Shown one piece after another: positions 19,182 to 28,304 of a stretch of 64,000 bases of DNA. The notes under the pieces are model-generated. The model searched no databases. It had not been told where the DNA came from and saw only the letters and a program-made list of their open reading frames with translations. The number at the start of each line of letters is the position of its first letter. The first letter of the stretch is position 1. Origin of the DNA: Burkholderia sp. IMCC1007 (GTDB lineage Bacteria > Pseudomonadota > Gammaproteobacteria > Burkholderiales > Burkholderiaceae); the NCBI RefSeq assembly GCF_027257875.1, contig NZ_JAPVQY010000004.1:230430-294429 (forward strand), read 5' to 3'. Position numbers and translations under genes: made by a program.

Positions 19182-19970
19182 TCAATCGATAAAAGCCGCG
19201 CGCACGCCGCCGAGGCCGGCGATCTGCGCGGTGAACGTGCCGGGCGACGTAACGGCGACCATCGGTCCGAGTGCGCCGGTCAGGATCATGTCGCCGGCAC
19301 GCAGCGGCGTGCCGAGCTGCACCATCCGGTCGGCCAGCCATGCGGCCGCATTCAACGGATGGCCGAGGCAGGCCGCGCCGGTGCCGCGCGACAGCACGGT
19401 CTCGCCCGACGACAGCGTCATCTCGCAGCCCGCGAGATCGAGATCCTTCAACGGCACGGGCCGGCCGCCGAGCACGAACAGCGCGCTCGACGCGTTGTCG
19501 GCGACCGTGTCGACGAAACGGATGTCCCAGTCGGTGATGCGGCTGTCGACGACTTCGATTGCCGCAAGCGCATAGGCGGTCGCGCGCTGCAGGTCGGCGA
19601 ACGTGTGCTTCTCGTGCACGAGATCGTGATCGAGCACGAGCGCGATCTCCGCTTCCACCTTCGGCTGGATCAGTCGCGACAGACGCATCGGTTCCGCATC
19701 GCCGTAAGCCATCGCCGCGAACAGCGTGCCGAAATCGGGCTGATCGACGCCGAGCTGCCGCTGGACCGCGAGCGACGTCAGGCCGATCTTGCGGCCGACG
19801 ATGCGCTCGCCATTGCTGACCCGCAAGTCGACGTTGGCTTGCTGCACCGCATACGCGGTTGCAACGTCGTCCACCGCGATCTCGCCGCGCACGGGCGGTG
19901 TGACCGAGCATTGCACCTCCGCATGACGAAGGCGCGCGGCAAGCGCATTGACTGCGTCCAAATCATTCAT
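19182..19970 (-). CDS. mhpD: 2-keto-4-pentenoate hydratase
   Basis: The 262-residue hydratase adds water to 2-hydroxypenta-2,4-dienoate to give 4-hydroxy-2-oxovalerate. It has the FAH/MhpD signatures [32 protein letters not shown] (metal-binding Glu-x-Glu) and [16 protein letters not shown]. Position and strand place it as the fourth gene of the meta-cleavage operon. Two ATG codons near 19970 are close together and the upstream one is used here. Confidence 0.9.
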   Translation of the reverse strand: MNDLDAVNALAARLRHAEVQCSVTPPVRGEIAVDDVATAYAVQQANVDLRVSNGERIVGRKIGLTSLAVQRQLGVDQPDFGTLFAAMAYGDAEPMRLSRLIQPKVEAEIALVLDHDLVHEKHTFADLQRATAYALAAIEVVDSRITDWDIRFVDTVADNASSALFVLGGRPVPLKDLDLAGCEMTLSSGETVLSRGTGAACLGHPLNAAAWLADRMVQLGTPLRAGDMILTGALGPMVAVTSPGTFTAQIAGLGGVRAAFID

Positions 19971-20025
19971 CTTCAGTAATCCTCTTTACTCGATCGTCGA
20001 TGAATTGAAAAAAATCGCCGACCCG

Positions 20026-20871
20026 TCACGCATTCGCGATGAAATCGCCGACCAGCCGGTTGAACTCGTCCGGATGTTCGATCATGGCCCAGTGCCCGCA
20101 GCGGTTGAGCAGCACGAGCCGCGAATCCGGAATGTTCGCGAGCAGGTACAGCGACGTCTCGAACGACACGACCCGGTCGTCGCGGCCGTGGATCAGCAGC
20201 GTCGGCGTCTTGATCGCGGGCAGCAGTTCGGGTTTCACCCACTTCGGCAACGGCGCGCCGGCCGGCAGTCCCGCCACATAGTTCTGCAGATGTTCGGGGC
20301 GCAGCAGCGCGGCCTCGGAACGCGCCTGGCACAACTCGGGCGTCGCGAACCGCGCCTTGTCGTACACCATGATCTCCACCAGCCGGCGCATGTTCTCCGG
20401 CGACGGATCGCGATACGCGTGGATCAGCACCTTGAGCCCCTCGGACGGGCCGTCGCCCGCGCCGAACAGCGTCGGCATGCGCCCGATCGGCGGCCCCATC
20501 GTCACCAGATGCGTGATGCGATCCGGATGCTCGGTCGCAAGGCGCAGCGACGTCTGGCCGCCCATCGAATTGCCGACGAAGGCGGCGCGCTCGATGCCGA
20601 GCGTGTCCATGAACTGGATCGCGGCGTCGACGTGATCGAGCTGCCCGACGGTCGCCGCATCCGACTGCCCCCAGCCGGGCATGTCGACCGCGTAGACGTG
20701 AAACCGCCGCGCCAGCGCATCGATGTTGCCGCTGAAGTTGCTCCATCCCGTCGCACCGGGGCCGCTGCCGTGCAGCAGGATCACGGGATGACCGCTGCCG
20801 GCCTCGTGGTAGTGAAGTTGCCAGTCCTGCGTCTTGACGGTGCGGCTGGTCTGAGCCTGAGTAAGCGCCAT
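20026..20871 (-). CDS. mhpC: meta-cleavage product hydrolase (alpha/beta fold, MhpC-like)
   Basis: This 281-residue alpha/beta hydrolase cleaves the C-C bond of the ring-opened product. Features are the oxyanion segment LLHGSGPGATGWSNF, nucleophile elbow VGNSMGG (Ser at about 111), acid HGRDDRVV and catalytic histidine NRCGHWAM. The combination fits MhpC/BphD-type carbon-carbon hydrolases. The ATG at 20871 follows a GGAAGGGAC stretch. The neighbours are the extradiol dioxygenase upstream and the hydratase downstream. Confidence 0.88.
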   Translation of the reverse strand: MALTQAQTSRTVKTQDWQLHYHEAGSGHPVILLHGSGPGATGWSNFSGNIDALARRFHVYAVDMPGWGQSDAATVGQLDHVDAAIQFMDTLGIERAAFVGNSMGGQTSLRLATEHPDRITHLVTMGPPIGRMPTLFGAGDGPSEGLKVLIHAYRDPSPENMRRLVEIMVYDKARFATPELCQARSEAALLRPEHLQNYVAGLPAGAPLPKWVKPELLPAIKTPTLLIHGRDDRVVSFETSLYLLANIPDSRLVLLNRCGHWAMIEHPDEFNRLVGDFIANA

Positions 20872-20937
20872 GATGTGTCCCTTCCGGAAAATGGGTTGAG
20901 GTGTAACGCTGCGACGTTCGCAGCCGTGCACGCGGTG

Positions 20938-21840
20938 TCAGCCCTGAAGCAGATTCGCGATCACGTGCGGAGGGCGATGCCCCCAGGTACTGAGCCGATC
21001 GAGGTGCTGAACCTGCCAGCTGGATGCGTCGATCACGAGCCCGCCCCAGCCGAATTCGACGTTGAAGCCCGATGGCGTGCGGACGTAGAAACTGAACATC
21101 CGATCGTTGGGATGCATGCCGAGGCTCATCTCGAGCGGCTGCTTCGCCGCCAGGCAGCGATCGTGCGCGCGTCCCACGTCGTCGAGGTCGGCCGCCTCGA
21201 TCATGAAGTGATGCATGCGTTTGCCGAACGGCATGTTGGCGAACGCAACCGTGTGGTGACGCGGGTTGCAGTGCAGGAACGTCACGCTGGCGACGACGCC
21301 CGGCATCACTTCCTCGTCGATGATGTCTGTCGTACGGAAGCCGAGCAGCCCGTACCAGTCGACGAGCACGCGGCGATCCGCGCCGTTCTCGATCAGCACC
21401 TGATGACCGGCGCCGAATCCGCCGGTCACGAAGCGCGACACGCGTTGCGGGGACCGAAACGGCGCCTGCGCGGCGGCGAGCCCGACATAGAGTTCGACGC
21501 GGTTGCCCAGCGGATCGGCCGTGAACGCGAGCCGGCGCACATGCCGTTGCGCGCACAACGTCTTGTCGCCCTCGACGACGTCGTTGCCTGCCGCGCGCAG
21601 CCGCTCGACGATCGCATCGAGATCGGCGTCGGTCGCGCAGCCGAACCCGGTGAAGGCCAGGTCGTCGGCGCTGCCCGCGACGACGATCCAGCGATGCACC
21701 GCTTCGTCCATCCGCAGGGTCAGCATGTCGTCGGTGCGACGACCGACCTGCATGCCGAGCAGATCGGTCGCGAAGCGTTCCCATGCGGCAAGATCGCTTG
21801 CCTCGATACCGATGTAGCCGAGTTCCGTCACTGTACTCAT
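20938..21840 (-). CDS. type I extradiol ring-cleavage dioxygenase (VOC fold)
   Basis: The 300-residue enzyme has two tandem vicinal-oxygen-chelate halves as in BphC. The iron ligands are visible in the C-terminal half: His in GAGHQVL (about 145), His in MHHFMIEA (about 210) and Glu in PSGFNVEFGW (about 262). It opens the catechol ring next to a hydroxyl. The rest of the operon resembles the E. coli mhp pathway, whose MhpB is the unrelated LigB (type III) enzyme, so the ring-cleavage step here has been filled by another family. ATG at 21840 has AAGGAGAG at the right distance. Confidence 0.88.
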   Translation of the reverse strand: MSTVTELGYIGIEASDLAAWERFATDLLGMQVGRRTDDMLTLRMDEAVHRWIVVAGSADDLAFTGFGCATDADLDAIVERLRAAGNDVVEGDKTLCAQRHVRRLAFTADPLGNRVELYVGLAAAQAPFRSPQRVSRFVTGGFGAGHQVLIENGADRRVLVDWYGLLGFRTTDIIDEEVMPGVVASVTFLHCNPRHHTVAFANMPFGKRMHHFMIEAADLDDVGRAHDRCLAAKQPLEMSLGMHPNDRMFSFYVRTPSGFNVEFGWGGLVIDASSWQVQHLDRLSTWGHRPPHVIANLLQG

Positions 21841-21869
21841 CCCGCTCTCCTTCATTGATTCAACCCGCT

Positions 21870-23420
21870 TCATCCGACGGCGCGCTCGGGCACGGCGAGA
21901 CCGCTGACGTCGGCGGCCGCGACGAACCGATCCGGTCGCAGTGCGACCGCGCGCGCGCCGAACTTGCGCAACCACGGCTGCAGCACGCCGTCGAGATCGA
22001 CGAATTCGTCGGGGCCCTCCGTGTGCTGATGTTGCTGACGAACGGCGATGTATCGCGCACCGAGCGCGTCCCATCCCGCCTTTTCATCCGGGCTGAGCAG
22101 GCTGGCCGGATCGACGTTGTCGCCGAGCAGGACGAAGCCGTCGCCCAGCAGATCATCCAGGCGCGCCATCGCGCCGCGGTTGTCGCCGACCACCGGTTGC
22201 GGCACCATCCGCCCGACGATGCTCTCGTCGGCAAGCGGGCCACGCAGCCATCCCGCCGCGAGGACGGGCGGCGCGATCAACGGCGGTTCCGGTGCGTGCG
22301 GGTCGCGCGGTGCATTCAGCGCGGCCTGCTCGTCGGGCGACAGTTCCTGCTTGATGACGCGGCCGAGCTGAACGGCGAGCTGCGTGTAGAACGTCGCGTT
22401 CGGACGACGCTCCACCTCGTATGTGTCGAGGAAAGATTCGGGTAACGAACCATTCAGCACGCCGGCCAGTTTCCAGCCGAGATCGAATGCATCGCGCATG
22501 CCCGTCTGCATGCCGGCACCGGCCCAGGGCGGCATCAGGTGTGCCGCGTCACCGGCCAGAAACGCGCGGCCCATGCGCCACGTGTCGGCCATGCGCGTGT
22601 GGTGCCGATAGAACGCGTACTGATGGATCTCGACGTCGTCCTCGCTCACGCCGAGCGCCTTCAGCAGCGGCCAGACCTGCTCGTGCGTCGCGAAATCGGC
22701 CTCGCTCTCGCCCGGCTTCAGCGGCAGTTCCCAGCGATGATTGCCGCCGGACAGCGCGATATCGACCACCGGCCGCTCCTTGTCGGACCAGAACGTCAGC
22801 AGATTGCGATCCGGCCACCAGCGTTTGACGCGGCAGTCAATCACGATCCACTGCACGTCGAGCGTGTCGCCGAGCAGCTTCACACCCAGCATGCCGCGCG
22901 TCGCGCTGCTCCCGCCGTCGCAGCCGATCACGTAGCGCACCCGCGTATCGGTCGTTTCGCCGGTGGCGACGTTCTTCGTGCGTACGGTGACGCCGGTGTC
23001 GTCCTGCGTCAGCGACACGACCTCGGCGCCGTAGCGCACGTCGATCTCGCGCGCGTACTGCGCCGCGCACTCGCGCAATGCCGCTTCCATCGTGGGCTGG
23101 TAGATGTTGAAGAAGCGCGGTTTGATGCCGAGCGTCGACGGCGGATGCTCGATGCGCATGATCTCGGTGCCGTCGTAGCGCATCCAGCGCAGCGCGCGCT
23201 GCGGATCGATGTGCTTCAGCACCGCTTCATCGACGCCGAGATTCTGGAAGATCCGCATCGTCCAGTCGTTGACCGTCACCGCCCGCGCCCGCGGATAGAT
23301 CTCGCGGTGCCGTTCGAATGCCACGCAGGAAATGCCGCGCCTGGCGAGTGTGAGCGCGGCGATGACGCCGGTCGGACCATAGCCGACGATGGCAACGTCG
23401 GCGTCGTACTCGTGAGTCAT
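21870..23420 (-). CDS. mhpA: FAD-dependent aromatic hydroxylase, MhpA-like
   Basis: This 516-residue flavoprotein monooxygenase is of the p-hydroxybenzoate hydroxylase class. It has the dinucleotide fold VAIVGYGPTGVIAALTLARRG (within residues 9-29), the DG motif VIGCDGGSSATR (about 166-177) and the second FAD motif GRAFLAGDAAHLMPPWAGAGMQ (about 285-306). Length and sequence fit 3-(3-hydroxyphenyl)propionate/3-hydroxycinnamate hydroxylases. Substrate precision is an inference. It is the first gene of the operon, with GGAGAAGGAGA before the start, opposite a TetR gene and its operators. Confidence 0.88.
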   Translation of the reverse strand: MTHEYDADVAIVGYGPTGVIAALTLARRGISCVAFERHREIYPRARAVTVNDWTMRIFQNLGVDEAVLKHIDPQRALRWMRYDGTEIMRIEHPPSTLGIKPRFFNIYQPTMEAALRECAAQYAREIDVRYGAEVVSLTQDDTGVTVRTKNVATGETTDTRVRYVIGCDGGSSATRGMLGVKLLGDTLDVQWIVIDCRVKRWWPDRNLLTFWSDKERPVVDIALSGGNHRWELPLKPGESEADFATHEQVWPLLKALGVSEDDVEIHQYAFYRHHTRMADTWRMGRAFLAGDAAHLMPPWAGAGMQTGMRDAFDLGWKLAGVLNGSLPESFLDTYEVERRPNATFYTQLAVQLGRVIKQELSPDEQAALNAPRDPHAPEPPLIAPPVLAAGWLRGPLADESIVGRMVPQPVVGDNRGAMARLDDLLGDGFVLLGDNVDPASLLSPDEKAGWDALGARYIAVRQQHQHTEGPDEFVDLDGVLQPWLRKFGARAVALRPDRFVAAADVSGLAVPERAVG

Positions 23421-23485
23421 GAAGTGTCTCCTTCTCCGGTAGTTCGTACACCGCGCGATGTGACGGCCCGCGCTTGCGATGACAG

Positions 23486-23552
23486 GATTGTACCGATAGG
23501 TCCAAAACTAAAGATCTAGGGGAAAACGATTATTGGACCGATCGGTACAATC
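23486..23552. promoter_or_regulatory. paired operator between mhpA and the TetR gene
   Basis: Two 20-base arms in inverted orientation, at 23486-23505 and 23533-23552, differ at one position. Each contains the core ACCGATCGGT (ACCGATAGGT in the left arm), itself a 10-base palindrome in the right arm, extended by TTGG and TACAATC flanks. The arms are separated by 27 bases and lie 65 bases or more upstream of mhpA and about 24 bases from the TetR start. A TetR dimer pair covering both divergent promoters is the natural reading. Confidence 0.8.
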
Positions 23553-23575
23553 TTTCGGAAGCGTATACTTTCGGG

Positions 23576-24256
23576 ATGGACAATCCACAACAAATCGGCA
23601 ACCGGCGCGGTCAGAAATCGCGCCAGGAAATCCTCGACGCGGCGGCCCGCGTCATGTCTGCCTATGGCTATGCGGGAACGTCGATGTCGGCACTGGTCGA
23701 GGCGACCGGCATCCCGAAGAGCGCGATCTATCATCACTTCGGCTCCAAGGCGGGATTGCTCGCCGAGGTCATGGCGCAGGGCGCGCACGGCTTCTTCGAC
23801 GCCATGCGAAGCGCGCACGAGAATCCGCCCGACGGCACGCCGCGCGAACGTCTTGGCTGGTATCTGCAGAAAACGGGTGAAGTCTTCCTGCACCGCGAGA
23901 ATTTCCTGCGCCTGTTGTTCGTGATGGTCATGAGCAACGAGGCCGCGGAACCGGAGGCGATGCAGACCGTCATCAACGTACGCAACGAAGGCCGCGACTA
24001 CATGCGGAACATGATTCGCAACGCATTCGCCACGAATGGCGGACGCCTCACCGCCGCCGCCGCGGACGATCTCGCGTACTTCGGCATGATGGGTTTTGAC
24101 GGCGCGTTCGTGTCGCTGCAGTCCGGCGATCCGCGATCGATGGAAAAACACATGGCACAACTGACGGAAGCGCTCGTTGCGCTGGGCGAGGCGCGCGCAG
24201 CACCGGCCCGGAAGACGACTTCGCGCCCAGGCCAGGCCGCGGCGAAACGCAGCTAG
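23576..24256 (+). CDS. TetR-family regulator of the meta-cleavage operon
   Basis: The 226-residue protein has a TetR helix-turn-helix near the N-terminus (EILDAAARVMSAYGYAGTSM, then ALVEATGIPKSAIYHHFGSK) and a helical ligand domain. It is divergent from mhpA and shares a 155-base gap holding a matched pair of operators, so it is very likely the local regulator. E. coli uses an IclR-type activator (MhpR) for the comparable operon, so regulation has been swapped. The C-terminal 20 residues are basic and Ala-rich. Confidence 0.85.
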   Translation: MDNPQQIGNRRGQKSRQEILDAAARVMSAYGYAGTSMSALVEATGIPKSAIYHHFGSKAGLLAEVMAQGAHGFFDAMRSAHENPPDGTPRERLGWYLQKTGEVFLHRENFLRLLFVMVMSNEAAEPEAMQTVINVRNEGRDYMRNMIRNAFATNGGRLTAAAADDLAYFGMMGFDGAFVSLQSGDPRSMEKHMAQLTEALVALGEARAAPARKTTSRPGQAAAKRS

Positions 24257-24472
24257 GTTGTCGGCCGCGCACGCAGAACGCTGACGCCCGCGCCAGCATT
24301 GCAACATGCCATGCGCGCGATTGCCTGCCGTCCCGCAAGACCGTTCGCGATCTCGCATGTCCGGTATGTCCGCGCCGGCGTCGCGCGTCGCTGCCGTTGC
24401 CGGTACACTCGTCCGCAGTTTCCATCATTCGCTCGCCGCCCGCCGCGCGGCCCACTTCCCCGGAGAGTCATC

Positions 24473-24898
24473 ATGCGAACCAGCGCCCGCAATCAATTCG
24501 TCGGCCAGATCGGCGTCGTCACGCCCGGTGCCGTCAACGACGAAATCACGCTGCGCACGCAGGACGGCCTCGACATCGTCGCCGTGATCACGCACGGCAG
24601 CGCCGCAGCGCTGGGGCTCGCCGCCGGCACGAAGGCGTTCGCGCTCGTGAAGGCGTCGTCGGTCATCGTGATGGTCGACGTCGACAGCAGCAAGGTATCG
24701 GCCCGCAACTGCGTCGCGGGCATCGTGGCGTCGGTCGCGAAAGGCGCGGTCAATTCGGAAGTCGTGATCAAGGCCACGGGCGGCGCGGAAATCGTCGCGA
24801 TCGTCACCAACGACAGCGTCGAGCGTCTCGGCCTCGCGAGCGGCAAGCCCGCGTCCGCGATGTTCAAGGCGTCGAGCGTGATCGTCGGCGTCGAGTAA
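24473..24898 (+). CDS. tandem Mop (TOBE) molybdate-binding protein
   Basis: This 141-residue protein consists of two Mop domains in a row. Residues 5-70 (SARNQFVGQIGVV to KASSVIVMVD) and 75-141 (SARNCVAGIVASV to KASSVIVGVE) align with each other throughout. Such di-Mop proteins (molbindins, ModG) form small oligomers that bind molybdate or tungstate in the cytoplasm and buffer it for cofactor synthesis. A CGGAGAG ribosome site precedes the start. No transporter or cofactor gene is adjacent. Confidence 0.85.
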   Translation: MRTSARNQFVGQIGVVTPGAVNDEITLRTQDGLDIVAVITHGSAAALGLAAGTKAFALVKASSVIVMVDVDSSKVSARNCVAGIVASVAKGAVNSEVVIKATGGAEIVAIVTNDSVERLGLASGKPASAMFKASSVIVGVE

Positions 24899-25191
24899 CT
24901 GTGCCATCCGGTGGCAATGACGATCCGTCGTTCGTCGCGTCTTCACGCGAACCGCCGCGTTCGTCGAACGTGCGGGCGCGCACGGTGACGTCCGCGCGCG
25001 CTACTCGCCGCCAGCATTCCGCAGCAACCAACCTGGCGGCCGCGCGCGCATCGGTCGAAACGCGGAGCATAGGGTGATACCGCCGCCGCACTGATCGATC
25101 CGCACGGTTCGCTGATTCGGCGGATCCAGACCGACGACTGAAGCTGCCGAAGCCGGCTGCCGATCACCCGCGACATACAAGGTTCGACGCC

Positions 25192-25208
25192 CCCATAAAC
25201 GGTTACCT
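25192..25208 (+). repeat. isolated perfect copy of the origin iteron
   Basis: CCCATAAACGGTTACCT here is identical over all 17 positions, plus one more base, to the iteron at 37135-37151 in the origin array, about 12 kb away. The surrounding gap (24899-25235) has no gene that I can support. It may bind the RepA initiator at a distance. Confidence 0.6.
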
Positions 25209-25235
25209 TTCTGCCGTTCTCCGTTCGTGGCGCGA

Positions 25236-26297
25236 TCAGTGTCGATGGCGGTGATGAATGTCCGGGAAATGCGCGTGACTGTGCGTGATCGGCAGATGCA
25301 CATGCGGATGCGTGTGCGGTTCGTCCCCGTCGTACGGAAAGTCGTGCGCATGCTGGTGATGTTCGTCGTGCCGATGTCGGTGCGTGTGCTCGAGCCGCTC
25401 ATGAGCATGCACGTGTTCGTGCCGTTCGCGCACATGCAGCCAGATGCCGAGCGCCATCAGCGCGGCCGCGATCCAGAACGTGGCCGACGGCAGGGCCGGC
25501 CAGATCAGCAGCGACAGCACGACGCCGAACAGCGGCGCGACGGAAAAATACGCGCCCGTTCGCGCACTGCCCAGATGACGCAACGCGACGACGAACAACA
25601 CGAGGCTGATCCCGTAGCCGCCGAGGCCGGTCAGCATCGCGGCGGCCGTGGCCGGAACAGCGGGAAGCGCCGCGCCGGTCGCGAGCGCGATGCCGATGTT
25701 CACGGGTCCGGCGATCAGGCCTTTCGCGCACGCGATGACCATCGCGTCGTTCGCGGCGACCTTGCGGGTCAGGTTGTTGTCAATCGCCCAGCACAGGCAC
25801 GCGCCGGCGATCAGCAGTGCGCCGACCGGCACGGCCGCGCGCCCCGGCGCCCACGACAGCAGCGTGCCGCCCGCGACGATCGCCACCATGCCGAGAAACA
25901 CCTGGACATCCACGTTCTCGCGAAACACGACCCACGCGATCACGGCCGTCAGCACGCCTTCAAGATTGAGCAGCAGCGCACTCGTCGCGGCAGGCGTATT
26001 CGACAGTCCGAGCATCAGCAGCGCCGGGCCCGCCACACCGCCGGCCGCGATCGCGCCGGCCAGCCACGGCAGGTCGGTTCGTTGCAACGGCGCGGCGTCC
26101 ACGGCCGGCATGCGGCGGCTGCGCAGTCGGCGCAGCAGGATTCCGATGCCCAGGCCGATCCCGCTGCCGAGATAGAACAAGCCGGCGACCATGAACGGCG
26201 ACATCGCGCCGATCAATGCCTTGGCGAGCGGCGTCGCGGCGCCGAACAGCGCGGCGGCGGCGAGCGCGACGAGAATCGCTGAGTGTCTCGGATTCAT
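25236..26297 (-). CDS. EamA/DMT transporter with a histidine-rich tail
   Basis: The protein has 353 residues. The first 290 form ten membrane helices in two EamA halves (ILVALAAAALFGAATPLAKAL at the start, NTPAATSALLLNLEGVLTAVIAW, and GAYFSVAPLFGVVLSLLIW in the second half). The last 60 residues are cytosolic and extremely His-rich (HEHVHAHERLEHTHRHRHDE, then HTHPHVHLPITHSHAHF), a pattern that binds nickel, cobalt, zinc or copper. A drug/metabolite exporter with a metal-sensing or metal-trapping tail is the simplest reading. No metal regulator is adjacent. Confidence 0.85.
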   Translation of the reverse strand: MNPRHSAILVALAAAALFGAATPLAKALIGAMSPFMVAGLFYLGSGIGLGIGILLRRLRSRRMPAVDAAPLQRTDLPWLAGAIAAGGVAGPALLMLGLSNTPAATSALLLNLEGVLTAVIAWVVFRENVDVQVFLGMVAIVAGGTLLSWAPGRAAVPVGALLIAGACLCWAIDNNLTRKVAANDAMVIACAKGLIAGPVNIGIALATGAALPAVPATAAAMLTGLGGYGISLVLFVVALRHLGSARTGAYFSVAPLFGVVLSLLIWPALPSATFWIAAALMALGIWLHVRERHEHVHAHERLEHTHRHRHDEHHQHAHDFPYDGDEPHTHPHVHLPITHSHAHFPDIHHRHRH

Positions 26298-26956
26298 GAT
26301 GCAGGCGTTGTGTCCGTGTTGGGAAGCGGTGGGTGCCGTGTGACGTCGTGGCAGGTCCGGCTTGCCGAATGCTTTCGGTTTCGCGGAACGCGGGGCTGGC
26401 CATACAGGCTTTCAGGTTCCTGTCGTGTCGGGCGTTCTCGGCAATGTGCGTCGAGACCGCAGATTATCGCGGTTGCTTCGCGGCTCGCCAACTGACCGGC
26501 GATCGATGACGACAACGTGCCGGCCCCTCTCGTCTCGTCGGCTCTGCGACGAAGTCGGCGTTTCGTGCGGGGCACGCGTGGACAAATACGAATCCACGAC
26601 CTTCTTCACGATTGATCGAAGGAATCTACAACCTGCTCATTCGTATCTTAGGAACCCGAATCATTTGCGTGAAGTGTCCGCGAATTCATCATACACAGCG
26701 CTCGAAATCGATATCCGGTCTCGATGCTCACGCGATATGGGCGACGCTGTGCGCAAGCGACATCCATTGACGAGCTTTCGTCGTGCGGTCGGTTGGCGGT
26801 TCAGTGGCGGAGGGGTGATGAGCGGCGAACGGGCAGTCCTTCCGGCGGAGACAGCGCCGACCTGCCCGGACAAGGGCCGGTCGGTCCGTCATGTGATTCG
26901 CTGCATGCGGGACATGCAGGTCGTCGCCGCGCAATCGCACGGCGACGCATCGCGTG
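26298..26956. other. 659-base intergenic region upstream of the EamA gene and downstream of the ProQ gene
   Basis: The stretch has only shadow frames. Its middle (about 26580-26720) is clearly less GC-rich than its surroundings, but I cannot identify a gene, RNA or repeat there. Confidence 0.4.
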
Positions 26957-27622
26957 TTACTCGCTCGCGGTGGTTTGCTGCTCGGCCTGCGGTGCTGCGT
27001 CGGCCGGTGCCTCGGTGTTGGCCGGTTGCGGCGCGGCGGCGTCAGCCTGTGCTTCGGCCTGCTGCGGCTGCGGTGCGCCCTTCGCCGCTTGTCCGGCGCC
27101 CTTGCCCGGGCGGCGTGACTTCAGGCGGCGCGCGCGCGCTGCGTCGTCGCGCGTCACGCGTCCTGCTTCGGCGCCCTGCAGATCGACGCGCACTGCGTCT
27201 TCGACGAGGCACGACCAGTAGCGGTTGCCGCGGCACCACGTGGACATCGCATCGCGCAGCTCGCCTTCGCTCAGGCCAAGGGCTTCCGCTTCACGGGCGA
27301 GGTCTTCCCAAATGCCAACCTTCAGCGGCACTTTCGGGGCCGGGTTCTTCGGGAATGCGCGCGGGAACCGGCGCTGCAGTTTGCCGATTGCGACGATGAC
27401 CGGATCGACCGGCGTCGACGGTTTCGCCGGAGCGGGCTTCTTCGCGCCGGTTGCCGCTTTGGCCCCGGCGCCGGGGCCCGATTTGGCCCCACGAGCCGGC
27501 CGATCGCCGGACTTCGGCTTCGCGCCGGCGTCCGCCTGCGTGGCCGGACGCTTCGCGTTGCGCTCCTGCTTGGCCTTTGCTGCGAGCTGCGCCCGCAATT
27601 CGGCAAGTTGTTCAAAACCCAT
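26957..27622 (-). CDS. proQ: ProQ/FinO-domain RNA chaperone
   Basis: This 221-residue protein is a small RNA-binding protein. Residues about 72-150 are the ProQ/FinO domain (LQRRFPRAFPKN, LKVGIWEDL, LRDAMSTWCRGNRYW), which binds 3' ends and hairpins of sRNAs and mRNAs. It is flanked by disordered Lys/Ala/Pro-rich (1-70) and Gln/Ala-rich (160-221) arms. It is monocistronic. Its location near a secondary-replicon origin, and FinO kinship, raise the possibility of antisense-RNA control of the replicon, but nothing in the sequence shows that. Confidence 0.88.
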   Translation of the reverse strand: MGFEQLAELRAQLAAKAKQERNAKRPATQADAGAKPKSGDRPARGAKSGPGAGAKAATGAKKPAPAKPSTPVDPVIVAIGKLQRRFPRAFPKNPAPKVPLKVGIWEDLAREAEALGLSEGELRDAMSTWCRGNRYWSCLVEDAVRVDLQGAEAGRVTRDDAARARRLKSRRPGKGAGQAAKGAPQPQQAEAQADAAAPQPANTEAPADAAPQAEQQTTASE

Positions 27623-28304
27623 AAATTCAATCCACCAGGAATATATAAGGTGTGGTTCGTGCAGCCGTTCCGCTCATCGGCGTTTCGCCGCATTGCCTGC
27701 GGCCCCTCTGCCGCCGACGCGGAACATACACTGCGGGGCCGCATCGCACCCACCACTGTTTCAGGCACCCGGCCACGATGCCGGAGAAGGCAGGAGTGGA
27801 AGTATACCGGTACGCGCGGCTGTCGGTTGACTCACCGGTTTGCATTCGACGGATTCCGGCAGCGGGCAATGTGTCCATGCGGTCGTGGTGCGCATTATGG
27901 CCGCGTTTTTGCGCGCCATCGATACATGCGTTACGTAGCTGTCACTTTCAGCTCGTCCGGGGTTCGACATTCGGGATGCGCCGCGCACGTGTCATTCCAC
28001 ATGCGCGCTGCACGCGTGGCACGGCAGAACGAAGACGCTCGCGGCTGCCCCCGCGCTATCCGGGGAGATCGAGTCTCAGGATGCGATGAATGCAACGCAC
28101 CGGTGTGCGCAATAATCGTTCCCGGCGTCGGATTAGTTGCGGCCGCATCGATCGTCGATCGTACGACCGCGCTGGAAACTGCGTAGTATGGCCGGATCGA
28201 CGTCGGCCGCGGCCTGTCACCGACGGTTTCGCCATGGCACCGGCAGCCGACGACATCGCTATCGAATGCAAAGCGGCCCCGGTCGTACGAAACGGAGCGA
28301 ATAC
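27623..28304. other. 682-base intergenic region between the ProQ and DUF2889 genes
   Basis: No frame here looks coding, and the upstream region of both divergent genes lies inside it. A short AT-rich patch next to the ProQ start (27618-27655) is a plausible promoter. I see no repeat or RNA gene. Confidence 0.4.
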
